Of a stretch of 9,537 nt of DNA, positions 1-6,822 are shown piece by piece; position 1 is the first letter of the stretch; each line of letters starts with the position of its first letter. This DNA comes from Pseudomonadota bacterium. Its GTDB lineage: Bacteria; Pseudomonadota; Alphaproteobacteria; UBA9655. Below the pieces are notes generated by a model. The model was not told the DNA's origin and did no database searches. It saw nothing but the letters and a program-made list of their open reading frames with translations. The stretch spans positions 1 through 9,537 of the forward strand of contig JAKBAL010000045.1 in the NCBI GenBank assembly GCA_021809225.1. The letters run 5' to 3'. The translations under genes and the position numbers were made by a program.

Positions 1-748
1 AGGCTTCTATTCCAAGCTGGAATTCTTCTGAGCGGCGGAGAGTAGCAACCAATTCAATTGCGCGAAGACGTATACTTTCAGAGATATCCCCTGTCATGTA
101 GTACATGAGCTTTTTAACTTCCCTGACGGCTTGAGGCCCACCTGCAAGAATGCTACCAACAATTTTATCAACTTCCTGATCAGCATGATTTGATTCTACC
201 ACGTCATGAATAAGTCCTAAACGATAGGCAGTTGAAGCATCAATTGTCTCGCCTGTTAAGAAATATCTTTTGGTTTGACGCAGGCCAAAAATTCTTAAAA
301 TATAAGGGCTAATAACCGAAGGAACGAGACCAATCCTTGTCTCTGAAAAGCTAAAATTCGTTTGAGGGTCAGCAAGCACTATATCTGAACAGGCTAGGAG
401 GCCAATACCTCCGCCTCTAACTTCTCCATGGGCAAAGGCAATCGTAGGAATAGGCATTAAGTCGAGCGAATATAATAATTGGGAAAGCAAACGTGCCTCA
501 TCGAAATTTTGACTCTCTGTAAGTTGAGAAGGCTTTTTCATCGAGGAAAGGTCAGAACCTGAACAAAAGCTCTCCCCATTTCCACGAATGATAAGAGCTC
601 TAACGGTGGTGGATTCGTGAAGGGCTTTACAATGGGTGATAAGCTTTTGAATCATACCTTCATCCAAAGAGTTATGAGCCTGGGGACGATTCAGGGTGAT
701 TCTCGCAATGTTATCCTCATCTATTGTAAAAAGGACATCTTCTTCCAT
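1..748 (-). CDS. Enoyl-CoA hydratase/isomerase family protein, methylglutaconyl-CoA hydratase-like (3' end outside window)
   Basis: The frame opens at ATG 748-746 after a strong AGGAG (756-760, 7-base spacer) and stays open for 249 codons to the window edge, so the C-terminus is missing. It is a crotonase-fold protein. The first oxyanion-hole segment is FCSGSDL (about 61-67) and the second is HGEVRGGGIGLLACSDI (about 107-123). One acidic catalytic candidate, Glu136, sits in SFSETRIGLVP. The second Glu of classical hydratases (after GGG) is Gly here. The run ISPYILR...RQTKRYFLTGE (about 147-167) resembles bacterial LiuC-type methylglutaconyl-CoA hydratases of leucine breakdown, which also lack that Glu as I recall them. 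Family length is about 260 residues, so perhaps 10-15 are lost. It starts 17 bases after the miaB stop and is probably co-transcribed. Superfamily assignment is firm; the exact substrate is inference. Confidence 0.88.
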   Translation of the reverse strand, partial: MEEDVLFTIDEDNIARITLNRPQAHNSLDEGMIQKLITHCKALHESTTVRALIIRGNGESFCSGSDLSSMKKPSQLTESQNFDEARLLSQLLYSLDLMPIPTIAFAHGEVRGGGIGLLACSDIVLADPQTNFSFSETRIGLVPSVISPYILRIFGLRQTKRYFLTGETIDASTAYRLGLIHDVVESNHADQEVDKIVGSILAGGPQAVREVKKLMYYMTGDISESIRLRAIELVATLRRSEEFQLGIEA

Positions 749-765
749 TGTGCTTCTCCTAAAGT

Positions 766-2148
766 TTAAAATGCGTTTTTTGGGTGTCTATTCAACTCAT
801 CTTCAATGGTCACAATTGTTCCCGTCAAACTATTGGCAAAGGCTTTTTCAATTTTAATGTCAATGGATTCCCCAAAAAGGCGAGGAGAGGCTTCGACATA
901 AACGGATTGTAGGTAGGGAGTTCTTCCTAAGAATTGGTTTTCTTGTCTGCCTTTACGGTCCAATAAAACAGGCATTGTCTTTCCAATAGCAGCCTCGTTA
1001 AAGGCGCGTTGCTGAGTATTGAGAAGCTCTTGAAGACGAGCCAAGCGCTCAGATTTGAGTTCTTCAGAAATTTGATTCTCCATCAGCGCACCAGGGGTGC
1101 CAATTCGGGGACTGTATTTAAAGGAGTAAGCTTGAGCGTATCGGACTTCGCGAACCAAACTCAATGTGTCCTCAAAGTCCTGGTCCGTTTCCCCAGGAAA
1201 GCCCACAATAAAGTCTGAGGAAAGGGCTATATCCGGGCGATGAGTACGCATTTTTTCGATAATATCCAAATAATGTTTCCGCGTATGTTTACGGTTCATT
1301 ACTTCTAAAATTCGGTCCGACCCTGATTGAACGGGAAGATGGAGAAAGGGCATGACTTTAGGGATATCTCGATGGGCTATCATCAGGTCTTCATCCATAT
1401 CTCGCGGATGGGAGGTCATATAACGAAGTCGTTCGAGACCGTTTAAGGTGGCTAAATGCTCCATAAGTCGCCCAAGTCCCCACTCTTGTTCTTGCAGGGA
1501 CACGCCATGGTAGGCATTCACATTTTGCCCTAGGAGAGTTATTTCTTTCACGCCGCGTTCTACAAGGCGAGCTGCTTCTTCATAAATAGATTGAACGGAG
1601 CGGGAATACTCGGCACCACGAGTATAGGGAACAACACAAAAGGTACAGAACTTATCACAGCCTTCTTGAATCGCTAGAAAAGCCGAAGGGCCAACATTTG
1701 TAGGCTCTTGAGGAAGATAGTCAAATTTAGATTCAACGGGGAACTCAACATCCACAATGCCTCGGCCAGGCCCTTTGTTCTTGTCTCGTGAGCGCTGGGC
1801 TCTTGCGATCATTTCAGGGAGTCGGTGATAGGTTTGCGGGCCCAAAACAATATCTACGTAAGGAGCTCGACGCATGATCTCCGCTCCTTCCGCTTGTGCA
1901 ACGCATCCGGCAACGGCAAGAACCATCTTATTATCTTTATAAGGCCGGATGCGCCCTAGATCAGAATACAGTTTTTCATCCGCCTTTTCTCGAATGTGGC
2001 AAGTATTTAAAATGACAAGGTCTGCTCCTTCTGGAGTTTCTATAAGGGAATACCCAAGGGGTTTTAAAATATCAGCCATCCGTCCTGAATCATAAACATT
2101 CATTTGGCAGCCATAGGTTTTAAGATAAACGCGTTTTTGACTCATCAT
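766..2148 (-). CDS. miaB: tRNA-2-methylthio-N6-dimethylallyladenosine synthase MiaB
   Basis: MiaB is a cytoplasmic radical-SAM methylthiotransferase that converts i6A37 to ms2i6A37 in tRNAs reading UNN codons. The order is complete. The N-terminal UPF0004 domain carries the auxiliary Fe-S cluster cysteines C14 (TYGCQMN), C50 (NTCHIREKA) and C82 (AGCVAQ). The radical-SAM core has C164, C168 and C171 in [22 protein letters not shown]-like RNA-binding tail occupies roughly 385-450. At 460 residues it has normal length. NTCHIREKA and YTRGAE favour MiaB over MtaB or RimO. It begins directly after the olsA stop (TAAATGATG), with two consecutive ATG codons; either could be used, and the Shine-Dalgarno sequence is weak, suggesting translational coupling. 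In many alphaproteobacteria miaB is followed by phoH and ybeY; here a hydratase-like gene follows. Confidence 0.97.
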   Translation of the reverse strand: MMSQKRVYLKTYGCQMNVYDSGRMADILKPLGYSLIETPEGADLVILNTCHIREKADEKLYSDLGRIRPYKDNKMVLAVAGCVAQAEGAEIMRRAPYVDIVLGPQTYHRLPEMIARAQRSRDKNKGPGRGIVDVEFPVESKFDYLPQEPTNVGPSAFLAIQEGCDKFCTFCVVPYTRGAEYSRSVQSIYEEAARLVERGVKEITLLGQNVNAYHGVSLQEQEWGLGRLMEHLATLNGLERLRYMTSHPRDMDEDLMIAHRDIPKVMPFLHLPVQSGSDRILEVMNRKHTRKHYLDIIEKMRTHRPDIALSSDFIVGFPGETDQDFEDTLSLVREVRYAQAYSFKYSPRIGTPGALMENQISEELKSERLARLQELLNTQQRAFNEAAIGKTMPVLLDRKGRQENQFLGRTPYLQSVYVEASPRLFGESIDIKIEKAFANSLTGTIVTIEDELNRHPKNAF

Positions 2149-2937
2149 TTAACTCATTTGTTCTGTAAGAGGACTTGCAAAAGCTCTTATAAGCCCTTCT
2201 TGAACCGCATGGAAGCTAGCTTGAGACAGTTCTTTACGAGAGGTAAAATCGGAGGCCTTAAGGGGGGGATGAAGATCGACAACAACCTGAACGGTTCCCC
2301 ATTGGGCGATCGCCCAAAGATGACTCAACAAATCGACGTCTGGACTAAACCAACCAGAAAATTTGCGCATGAAATGAGGCATGGGGAGACGATCCCATCC
2401 TGCATAGGTAACCGTAATCGGTTGCACAACGAGATTTTTTTTAATAGCAACATCAAAGAAAGAACTACCAAAAGGAAGAACGCGACATCCATCCGAAGTC
2501 GTCCCTTCAGGAAAAAGGATAAGGCTTTCCCCTTTATCGATAAATTCCGTAAGCTTATCTGTCCCCTCAGAAATGGCATTTCGAGTTCGGTCAATGTAAA
2601 TGGTTCCTTGGTTGGTCGCCAGCCAGCCCATAATCGGCCATTTGGCGACTTCAAGTTTTGCCACAAATCGAGCCGGGATAAATGTTCCTAAGACAAGGAT
2701 ATCCACATAACTGGAATGATTTGAGACAAAAAAGGTTGGCTTGGCCTTTGAAAGGGTGCCCTTAATAATGAGCTGATGACCAATACATTTGCGCCAGGAA
2801 GAGAGAAAAAAGCGACCAAATCGAAATCCTAAGGGCTGATTAACTTTAAGAAAAAGCCAATAGAGAGGGGTATATGTTAAAAAAACGAGAATGACCAAAA
2901 AAAAACGCCAGAGGGCTAATCCATGGGCACGAGGCAT
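2149..2937 (-). CDS. olsA: 1-acyl-glycerol-3-phosphate acyltransferase family protein, probable lyso-ornithine lipid O-acyltransferase OlsA
   Basis: A PlsC-type (LPLAT) membrane acyltransferase of 262 residues. A hydrophobic N-terminal segment (about 9-31) should anchor it in the inner membrane. The catalytic HX4D motif is NHSSYVD (His74, Asp79), and the substrate-binding motif is FPEGTTSDG (142-150). PlsC relatives move an acyl group to a lysophospholipid; OlsA puts the second, ester-linked chain on lyso-ornithine lipid. The OlsA call rests on the gene directly upstream, olsB, whose stop overlaps this start as TAATG, matching the rhizobial olsBA arrangement. An ordinary lysophosphatidate acyltransferase (plsC) is the alternative, and OlsA proteins can have that activity too. 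A run of nine T on the coding strand falls in codons 12-14 (FFL), within the membrane anchor. Confidence 0.8.
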   Translation of the reverse strand: MPRAHGLALWRFFLVILVFLTYTPLYWLFLKVNQPLGFRFGRFFLSSWRKCIGHQLIIKGTLSKAKPTFFVSNHSSYVDILVLGTFIPARFVAKLEVAKWPIMGWLATNQGTIYIDRTRNAISEGTDKLTEFIDKGESLILFPEGTTSDGCRVLPFGSSFFDVAIKKNLVVQPITVTYAGWDRLPMPHFMRKFSGWFSPDVDLLSHLWAIAQWGTVQVVVDLHPPLKASDFTSRKELSQASFHAVQEGLIRAFASPLTEQMS

Positions 2938-3764
2938 TACACTTCCTCATCAACAGCAAGCGGCTGAGTATATCGCTGAGAATATCGTTCTGTCACAGTT
3001 TCTCTTTTGACAATGATACACACATCAATGGAGTTAAAGCTCGGATCAACAAAAGCTCCTTCGCCTACGAACCCACCAACACGCAGATAACCTTTAACCA
3101 AGGGAGGGAGTTGCCGCATAGCTTCTTTTCGATCAATTTCGTTCTTGGGAATAAGATTCATCTCTTGATAGCTGAAAGGAAGGGCCTGCGATCTAAGTTC
3201 AGGAGGAGCCAAATGGTGATGATAAAGATAGGATAAGGCTTGACGGTATTTTGATACATCAGTCCCAATAAAACTTGCGCAACCAAAGCATAAAGTAACC
3301 TGATTGAGCTGAATATAAGCCCCAATGCCTCGCCATAAGAGTTGCATGGTGGCCTTTGTTCGATAATCCTTGTGCACACAGGATCGGCCCAATTCCATAA
3401 TTTGCCCTGGATAGGCTATCAGCTTACTGATTTCAAATTCAGTAGAAGTATAATAGCTCCCGTACTGTTGGGCTGCTTCCCGTAGCATAAAGCGATAGGT
3501 CCCAACGATTTTGTTGCGGGTATGGTCAATGACAAGAAGAACATCACAAAAATCATCAATACGTGCGACATCACGCTTTGATAGCTCCATTTTTTCATCA
3601 GGTTCTGCACCGCATTGCTCATAAAAAATTTCATACCGCAACAGCTGGGCCGCCTTCACGTCTTCTTCTGACTGAGCAAGACGTACTTCTAAAGAGCCCG
3701 CTTTCAACACAGGAAGTGTTTTTGAAAAACGATTAAAGGGTTGGCATGCAATACTAGATATCAT
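2937..3764 (-). CDS. olsB: GNAT-type N-acyltransferase, probable L-ornithine N(alpha)-acyltransferase OlsB
   Basis: A 275-residue protein of the hemolysin-type GNAT N-acyltransferase group (Acetyltransf_5). OlsB transfers 3-hydroxyacyl chains from acyl carrier protein to the alpha-amino group of ornithine, the first step to phosphorus-free ornithine lipids. Family marks visible are LEVRLAQSEEDVKAAQLLRY near residues 25-44, IFYEQCGAEPDE, a central VGTYRFMLR strand, and the core MELGRSCVHKDYR (about 123-135). The next gene encodes an OlsA-like acyltransferase whose ATG overlaps this stop by one base. The start lies inside the end of fur (11-base overlap), with no good Shine-Dalgarno, so translation may depend on ribosomes finishing fur. 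The exact head group is inferred from family and context. Confidence 0.85.
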   Translation of the reverse strand: MISSIACQPFNRFSKTLPVLKAGSLEVRLAQSEEDVKAAQLLRYEIFYEQCGAEPDEKMELSKRDVARIDDFCDVLLVIDHTRNKIVGTYRFMLREAAQQYGSYYTSTEFEISKLIAYPGQIMELGRSCVHKDYRTKATMQLLWRGIGAYIQLNQVTLCFGCASFIGTDVSKYRQALSYLYHHHLAPPELRSQALPFSYQEMNLIPKNEIDRKEAMRQLPPLVKGYLRVGGFVGEGAFVDPSFNSIDVCIIVKRETVTERYSQRYTQPLAVDEEV

Positions 3765-4221
3765 GATATTCTATTTTTCTTTTTGTCCTTGTTAAAGGGA
3801 TTCCATACAACTCAAGGCGGTGGTCGACAAGATGATACCCTAAGCTCTCTGCAATTTCATTTTGGAGGGCTTCAATACGTTCATTATGAAATTCAATAAT
3901 CTGACCATTATGGGTATCAATTAAATGGTGGTGATGTTCACGAGAAGCCTTTTCATACCTTGATCTCCCATTTCCAAATTCATGTCGATTCAAGATATGT
4001 GCTTCTTCAAATAAGCGCAAGGTCCGATAAACGGTCGAAAGGCTAATTTTAGGGTCAATTTGATTGACACGTTTATAAACAACACCCACATCCGGATGAT
4101 CTTGAGATTCCGACAAAACACGTGCAATAACACGTCGTTGCTCAGTAATTCTCAATCCCTTTTCTTGACAAAGTTGTTCCAGATGGGAAAGAATCATAAG
4201 TGCCTTATCCGTCTTCCTCAC
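3754..4221 (-). CDS. fur: Fur family metalloregulator (alphaproteobacterial Fur/Mur type)
   Basis: A cytoplasmic metal-sensing repressor of 155 residues from the GTG start at 4221. The N-terminal winged helix includes LRITEQRRVIARVL and the recognition helix STVYRTLRLFEEA (about 62-74). The dimerisation and metal region has the His cluster HHHHLID (96-102), Glu90 and HRLELYG (134-140). The CxxC found in E. coli-type Fur is absent (IDTHNG), as is common in alphaproteobacterial Fur/Mur, where the metal in vivo can be manganese or iron. An internal ATG at 4197 has AAGG five bases upstream and would remove eight residues; it fits the predicted promoter better than the GTG, which would leave a leader of only about 15 bases. 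The last 11 bases overlap olsB. It is not Irr- or Zur-like by the motifs I can see, but the metal is not certain. Confidence 0.93.
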   Translation of the reverse strand: MRKTDKALMILSHLEQLCQEKGLRITEQRRVIARVLSESQDHPDVGVVYKRVNQIDPKISLSTVYRTLRLFEEAHILNRHEFGNGRSRYEKASREHHHHLIDTHNGQIIEFHNERIEALQNEIAESLGYHLVDHRLELYGIPLTRTKRKIEYHDI

Positions 4222-4242
4222 TCGCCACGACCTAGGCGGGAA

Positions 4243-4270
4243 GCTATAATCTTCGTTTTTTCTCTGACAA
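4243..4270 (-). promoter_or_regulatory. Predicted sigma70-type promoter for fur-olsB-olsA-miaB
   Basis: On the minus strand TTGTCA (4270-4265) and TATAGC (4248-4243) are separated by 16 bases. The -35 hexamer lies at the end of the T-tract of the mucR terminator, so one unit's terminator leads straight into the next unit's promoter. Transcription would begin near 4236. No clear Fur-box dyad is seen here. This is a pattern match only. Confidence 0.5.
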
Positions 4271-4309
4271 AAAAAGCACCGACGCCATTTTACAACAGCA
4301 TCGGTGCTT
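4269..4309 (-). terminator. Rho-independent terminator after mucR
   Basis: The minus-strand transcript has a perfect 9-bp stem, AAGCACCGA (4309-4301 side) pairing with TCGGTGCTT (4282-4274 side). Two more G-C pairs form after one mismatch, closing a loop of about 13 bases. A run of seven T (4275-4269) overlaps the stem end. It lies 14 bases after the mucR stop codon and separates mucR from fur. Confidence 0.88.
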
Positions 4310-4322
4310 AAAATAATACTTC

Positions 4323-4751
4323 TTAAGCTGCGATATCGCGGCGACGCTCACGACGCGTACCGAGTCCGATATCCTTTGCAAGGGCGCTACGGCGCTTTGC
4401 ATAGTTTGGAGCAACCATAGGATAGTCAGCTGACAGACCCCATCTCTCCCGATATTGGTCAGGAGTCATGTTATAAGCGGTTTTTAAGTGACGCTTGAGC
4501 ATCTTTAGTCGCCGCCCATCTTCAAGACAAACGATATAATCTGGTTGTACTGACTCTTCAACAGGAACCACTGGCTCTGCCCGATCGTTTAGTAAGTAAG
4601 ACCGACTGGAACCAACATTAGATAGACTCCGATGAACTTGCTGAATAAAAGCTGGAAGTTCATTAGCTTCTACTTCATTGTTTGAAACATAAGCAGATAC
4701 CACTTCGGCAACTAATGCCACGATATCTAAAGATTCATTTCTTTCTGTCAT
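4323..4751 (-). CDS. mucR: MucR/Ros family transcriptional regulator with degenerate zinc finger
   Basis: A 142-residue DNA-binding protein of the Ros/MucR family, global regulators in alphaproteobacteria that bind AT-rich DNA and control envelope polysaccharide, motility and cell-cycle genes. The N-terminal region (about 1-45, LDIVALVAEVVSAYVSNNEV) corresponds to the oligomerisation region. The DNA-binding domain runs YIVCLEDGRRLKMLKRHL...NMTPDQYRERW, then the signature DYPMVAPNYAKRRSALAK (109-126) and a basic tail. The Ros zinc ligands are Cys, Cys, His, His; here Cys75 and His88 remain, Asp78 takes the second place and Ala92/Tyr93 the last. Some Mesorhizobium homologues are known to fold without zinc, so it may be functional. 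The ATG has AAAGG six bases upstream. It looks monocistronic: own promoter region, own terminator. Confidence 0.95.
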   Translation of the reverse strand: MTERNESLDIVALVAEVVSAYVSNNEVEANELPAFIQQVHRSLSNVGSSRSYLLNDRAEPVVPVEESVQPDYIVCLEDGRRLKMLKRHLKTAYNMTPDQYRERWGLSADYPMVAPNYAKRRSALAKDIGLGTRRERRRDIAA

Positions 4752-4773
4752 TTTCTACCTTTCTCTTTAATAA

Positions 4774-4797
4774 AATGTAACTCTTCTATATTACATT
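4774..4797. promoter_or_regulatory. Inverted repeat over the mucR -10 region, candidate operator
   Basis: AATGTAA (4774-4780) and its exact complement TTACATT (4791-4797) form a 7-bp dyad with a 10-base spacer that contains the predicted -10 hexamer. One arm plus spacer reads ATGTAATATA on the coding strand, similar to the TTGTAATATA half that I recall from the Agrobacterium ros box. MucR/Ros proteins commonly repress their own genes, so an autoregulatory site is plausible. The repeat is seen; the function is inferred. Confidence 0.45.
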
Positions 4798-4813
4798 CAA
4801 AACAAGTAATCAA
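4785..4813 (-). promoter_or_regulatory. Predicted sigma70-type promoter of mucR
   Basis: On the minus strand TTGATT (4813-4808) and TATAGA (4790-4785) are 17 bases apart. Transcription would begin near 4778, giving a leader of about 27 bases. The Shine-Dalgarno AAAGG is at 4762-4758. This is the best-scoring hexamer pair I can see in the 115-base AT-rich gap between rimI and mucR. Confidence 0.55.
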
Positions 4814-4824
4814 GACTTTTTTAT

Positions 4825-4841
4825 ATATTTTTAAAAAATAT
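4825..4841. repeat. AT-only near-perfect palindrome upstream of mucR
   Basis: Seventeen bases of pure A/T form ATATTTTT followed by its mirror complement around one central base. It sits about 12 bases upstream of the predicted mucR -35 hexamer, in a stretch that is almost entirely A/T. Such DNA is a typical target for H-NS-like MucR oligomers or an UP element, but it could equally be base composition alone. Confidence 0.4.
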
Positions 4842-4866
4842 TAAAACTACTCATCATGAGGCCCCC

Positions 4867-5313
4867 TTATAAGAGCTTTTTAAGAAAAATAAGAGCAGAA
4901 ACATATAAGCTTTCTTTTCGAGCATAATAATTAGGTCGTTTATTTAATAAAAAAAAGCCATGCTTCTTGTAAAAAGATTGAGTTTTGTCATGATCTTCGG
5001 CAACCTCAAGAAAAATTTTTTGGATCCCTTTATTGACTAGAATTTCAAATAGAGATGTTAAAAGAAGAGTTCCCCTCCCCATTCGCTGGTAGGAAGGAGC
5101 TACAACAAGGGTTAAAATTTCAGCCTCGTCACCTACTTCTCGCCATAAGATGTATCCGATGAGTTCATCTTTTTCTTCTATTTTTAATCCATGGATCAGG
5201 GGATTTTCTAAAAACTCTAGAAAATCTTTTTCACTCCATCCTTTAAAAAATGTGTTTTGATGAAGATGGGCTGCGTGTGGACAGTCTTCAAAGGTTAGAG
5301 GGGAGGTATACAT
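4867..5313 (-). CDS. rimI: Ribosomal protein S18-alanine N-acetyltransferase RimI
   Basis: A 148-residue GNAT acetyltransferase. RimI acetylates the N-terminal alanine of ribosomal protein S18 using acetyl-CoA. The acetyl-CoA loop is QRMGRG (76-81) after the strand AEILTLVVAP (64-73). Glu103 (FLEVAE) and Tyr115 (SFYKKHGF) fall at the positions of the catalytic Glu and Tyr described for E. coli RimI, and RPNYYA (127-132) is the usual C-terminal mark. The start overlaps the end of tsaB by 19 bases, and the pairing tsaB-rimI is a very common bacterial arrangement that supports RimI over other GNATs. The Shine-Dalgarno lies inside tsaB and is weak, so coupling is likely. No convincing terminator follows in the gap before mucR. 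Confidence 0.93.
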   Translation of the reverse strand: MYTSPLTFEDCPHAAHLHQNTFFKGWSEKDFLEFLENPLIHGLKIEEKDELIGYILWREVGDEAEILTLVVAPSYQRMGRGTLLLTSLFEILVNKGIQKIFLEVAEDHDKTQSFYKKHGFFLLNKRPNYYARKESLYVSALIFLKKLL

Positions 5314-5927
5314 GATTTTTGAGAGTATGTAACATCAGCCTCCCTTACATAAAAGGGTAAGGGCTCAGTCACAAGATTGGGGTTTTTAAAAAAAGCATGA
5401 GCAAGGCTCTGTGCCCCTCGCCAAGAGGACACGGCCTCATTATAGTCCATCCCTTCAAGAAAAGGATGAACGCCGCTCCCCGCAAAAAGTGGTGGTGTTG
5501 ACCCAGAGAGAATTACTTCAATGTCTTCCCGCTTTAGGCTTTGGGGAGATTGAGAAATTCCCTTTTGAAATCGCATTGCAAAAACATCTTGGCGACGAGC
5601 TTCAATCAAAATCATGACGTCATTCGGCGATTCAAGACTTAAATATGTAGCCGTAAAACTATCGATACCTTTTAAGGGAATATCTAAACCCATGGAAAGT
5701 CCTTTAGCAAATGCAAGACCTATACGAATGCCCGTAAAAGACCCAGGCCCAATATTCCCGATAAATTGATCGATCTCATGTTGACCCCTAACCTCTCTTA
5801 CAAGTTGAGGTAAAATGGCGGCTTGATCACGTTCAGAAACCTTTTCTTGAAAAGCAAGTTCGTGGCCATCTTCCCAAAGAGCTACCGAGCAATTCCAGGC
5901 AGCTGTATCAATAGCTAATATTCTCAT
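5295..5927 (-). CDS. tsaB: tRNA threonylcarbamoyladenosine biosynthesis protein TsaB
   Basis: TsaB is the non-catalytic ASKHA-fold partner of TsaD in making t6A37 in ANN-decoding tRNAs. I place the start at ATG 5927, giving 210 residues that open with the family's usual MRILAIDTAAWNCSVAL; it overlaps the lpxL stop as ATGA and has GGAAAGAG just upstream. A longer frame to 5984 adds 19 residues inside lpxL without family resemblance. The diagnostic motif is GPGSFTGIRIGLAFAKGL (60-77), preceded by the SERDQAAILPQLV helix (31-43). Length is a little short of E. coli TsaB (231), with the shortening in the variable C-terminal half. rimI follows with a 19-base overlap. Confidence 0.95.
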   Translation of the reverse strand: MRILAIDTAAWNCSVALWEDGHELAFQEKVSERDQAAILPQLVREVRGQHEIDQFIGNIGPGSFTGIRIGLAFAKGLSMGLDIPLKGIDSFTATYLSLESPNDVMILIEARRQDVFAMRFQKGISQSPQSLKREDIEVILSGSTPPLFAGSGVHPFLEGMDYNEAVSSWRGAQSLAHAFFKNPNLVTEPLPFYVREADVTYSQKSCIPPL

Positions 5928-6817
5928 GACTCTTTCCAGCGACGATGAATCCAGAGCCATTGACCGGGTCGTTCTTTTATCCATTCACTAAGCATGGCGT
6001 TGATGGAAAGAAGCAAACCATACATATCTTTTTTATGATCTCCAGCCGGCACAAATTCAATGGGGGGATAAAATGTAACGCGAAAATGAGAACCGTGAAG
6101 GCGTTCAGAACGGGCTGGTAACAGAGGACAATTTTGATTGAGGTACATTTTTGCGATACCTGTCGCGGTCATGGCCTCTCGTCCTAGAAAAGGAACAGAG
6201 ATCCCCTCTCCCATCTTCTGATCAACCAAAAGAAGCGCATGATCTCCTCTCTTGATAAGAGAAAGAAATTCCTTCGGTCCTCCCTTGCCCTTCGTAATCA
6301 CATTTTTAACAGTAAATTTTTGGCATTTTAACATGAGCGCATCTACCCAAGGATTATTTGGAGGTCTATACATTTGGGTAAGATCAAAACCGATTGATTG
6401 AGCCGCTAAAGTTATCATTTGCCAGTTGCCAAGATGTGCTGTAAAAATAATACCTGGTTTTCCATCCTCTTGAAAACGTTTCAGATTTTCAAGCCCCACG
6501 ATCTCAATATTGTGTAAGGCGTTCCCATCCCAAAATACGTGTGACTTCACATACTCACCCATAAGGCGGCCATAATTATCCCACATTTCCATAATAATTC
6601 TTTGAATGTCAGCCTCTGAAATGTCAGGGAAACATTTTTTTAGGCTCGATCGTGCTCTGTTACTTAAACGAAGACGAGGGCCAACCGTACGGGAAATCCA
6701 CCCTCCAAATGCCACACACATCTTAAAAGGTAGGATGTAATGGAACAAAACGAATGCTATTCCAACAAAAATCCCTTCCAATAAATGACGTGTTTTTTTT
6801 AACAAACTAAACTTCAA
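5924..6817 (-). CDS. lpxL: Lipid A late acyltransferase, LpxL/HtrB family, with HX4Q active-site variant
   Basis: A 297-residue inner-membrane acyltransferase of the LpxL/LpxM/LpxP family, which adds secondary acyl chains to Kdo-lipid IVA. The start is TTG 6817, set by AAGGAG at 6828-6823 with a five-base spacer. A hydrophobic segment (about 13-31) is the membrane anchor. Family marks are YRPPNNPWVDALM (150-162), VDQKMGEGISVPFLGREAMTATG (198-220) and the C-terminal WLWIHRRWK. The active-site block reads AHLGNWQ (127-133): His128 is present, but the acidic residue of HX4(D/E) is Gln133, codon CAA. That single change from GAA could abolish transfer or alter it. lpxK and waaA lie upstream and support a role in lipid A. 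Which chain it adds cannot be told from sequence. Confidence 0.9.
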   Translation of the reverse strand: MKFSLLKKTRHLLEGIFVGIAFVLFHYILPFKMCVAFGGWISRTVGPRLRLSNRARSSLKKCFPDISEADIQRIIMEMWDNYGRLMGEYVKSHVFWDGNALHNIEIVGLENLKRFQEDGKPGIIFTAHLGNWQMITLAAQSIGFDLTQMYRPPNNPWVDALMLKCQKFTVKNVITKGKGGPKEFLSLIKRGDHALLLVDQKMGEGISVPFLGREAMTATGIAKMYLNQNCPLLPARSERLHGSHFRVTFYPPIEFVPAGDHKKDMYGLLLSINAMLSEWIKERPGQWLWIHRRWKES

Positions 6818-6822
6818 AGTCT

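Noticed and set aside
2104..2691. Plus-strand open frame of 195 codons antisense to olsA
   Set aside because: It lies opposite a well-supported acyltransferase gene, shows no family motif, and is rich in Arg, Lys and Asn as expected of an antisense shadow.
4850..4860. Palindrome CTCATCATGAG just after rimI, considered as a terminator
   Set aside because: The two 5-base arms leave a loop of only one base, and no clean T-tract follows directly.
5928..5984. Upstream extension of tsaB by 19 residues
   Set aside because: The extra residues lie within lpxL and do not resemble TsaB, while ATG 5927 gives the standard MRILAID start with ATGA coupling.
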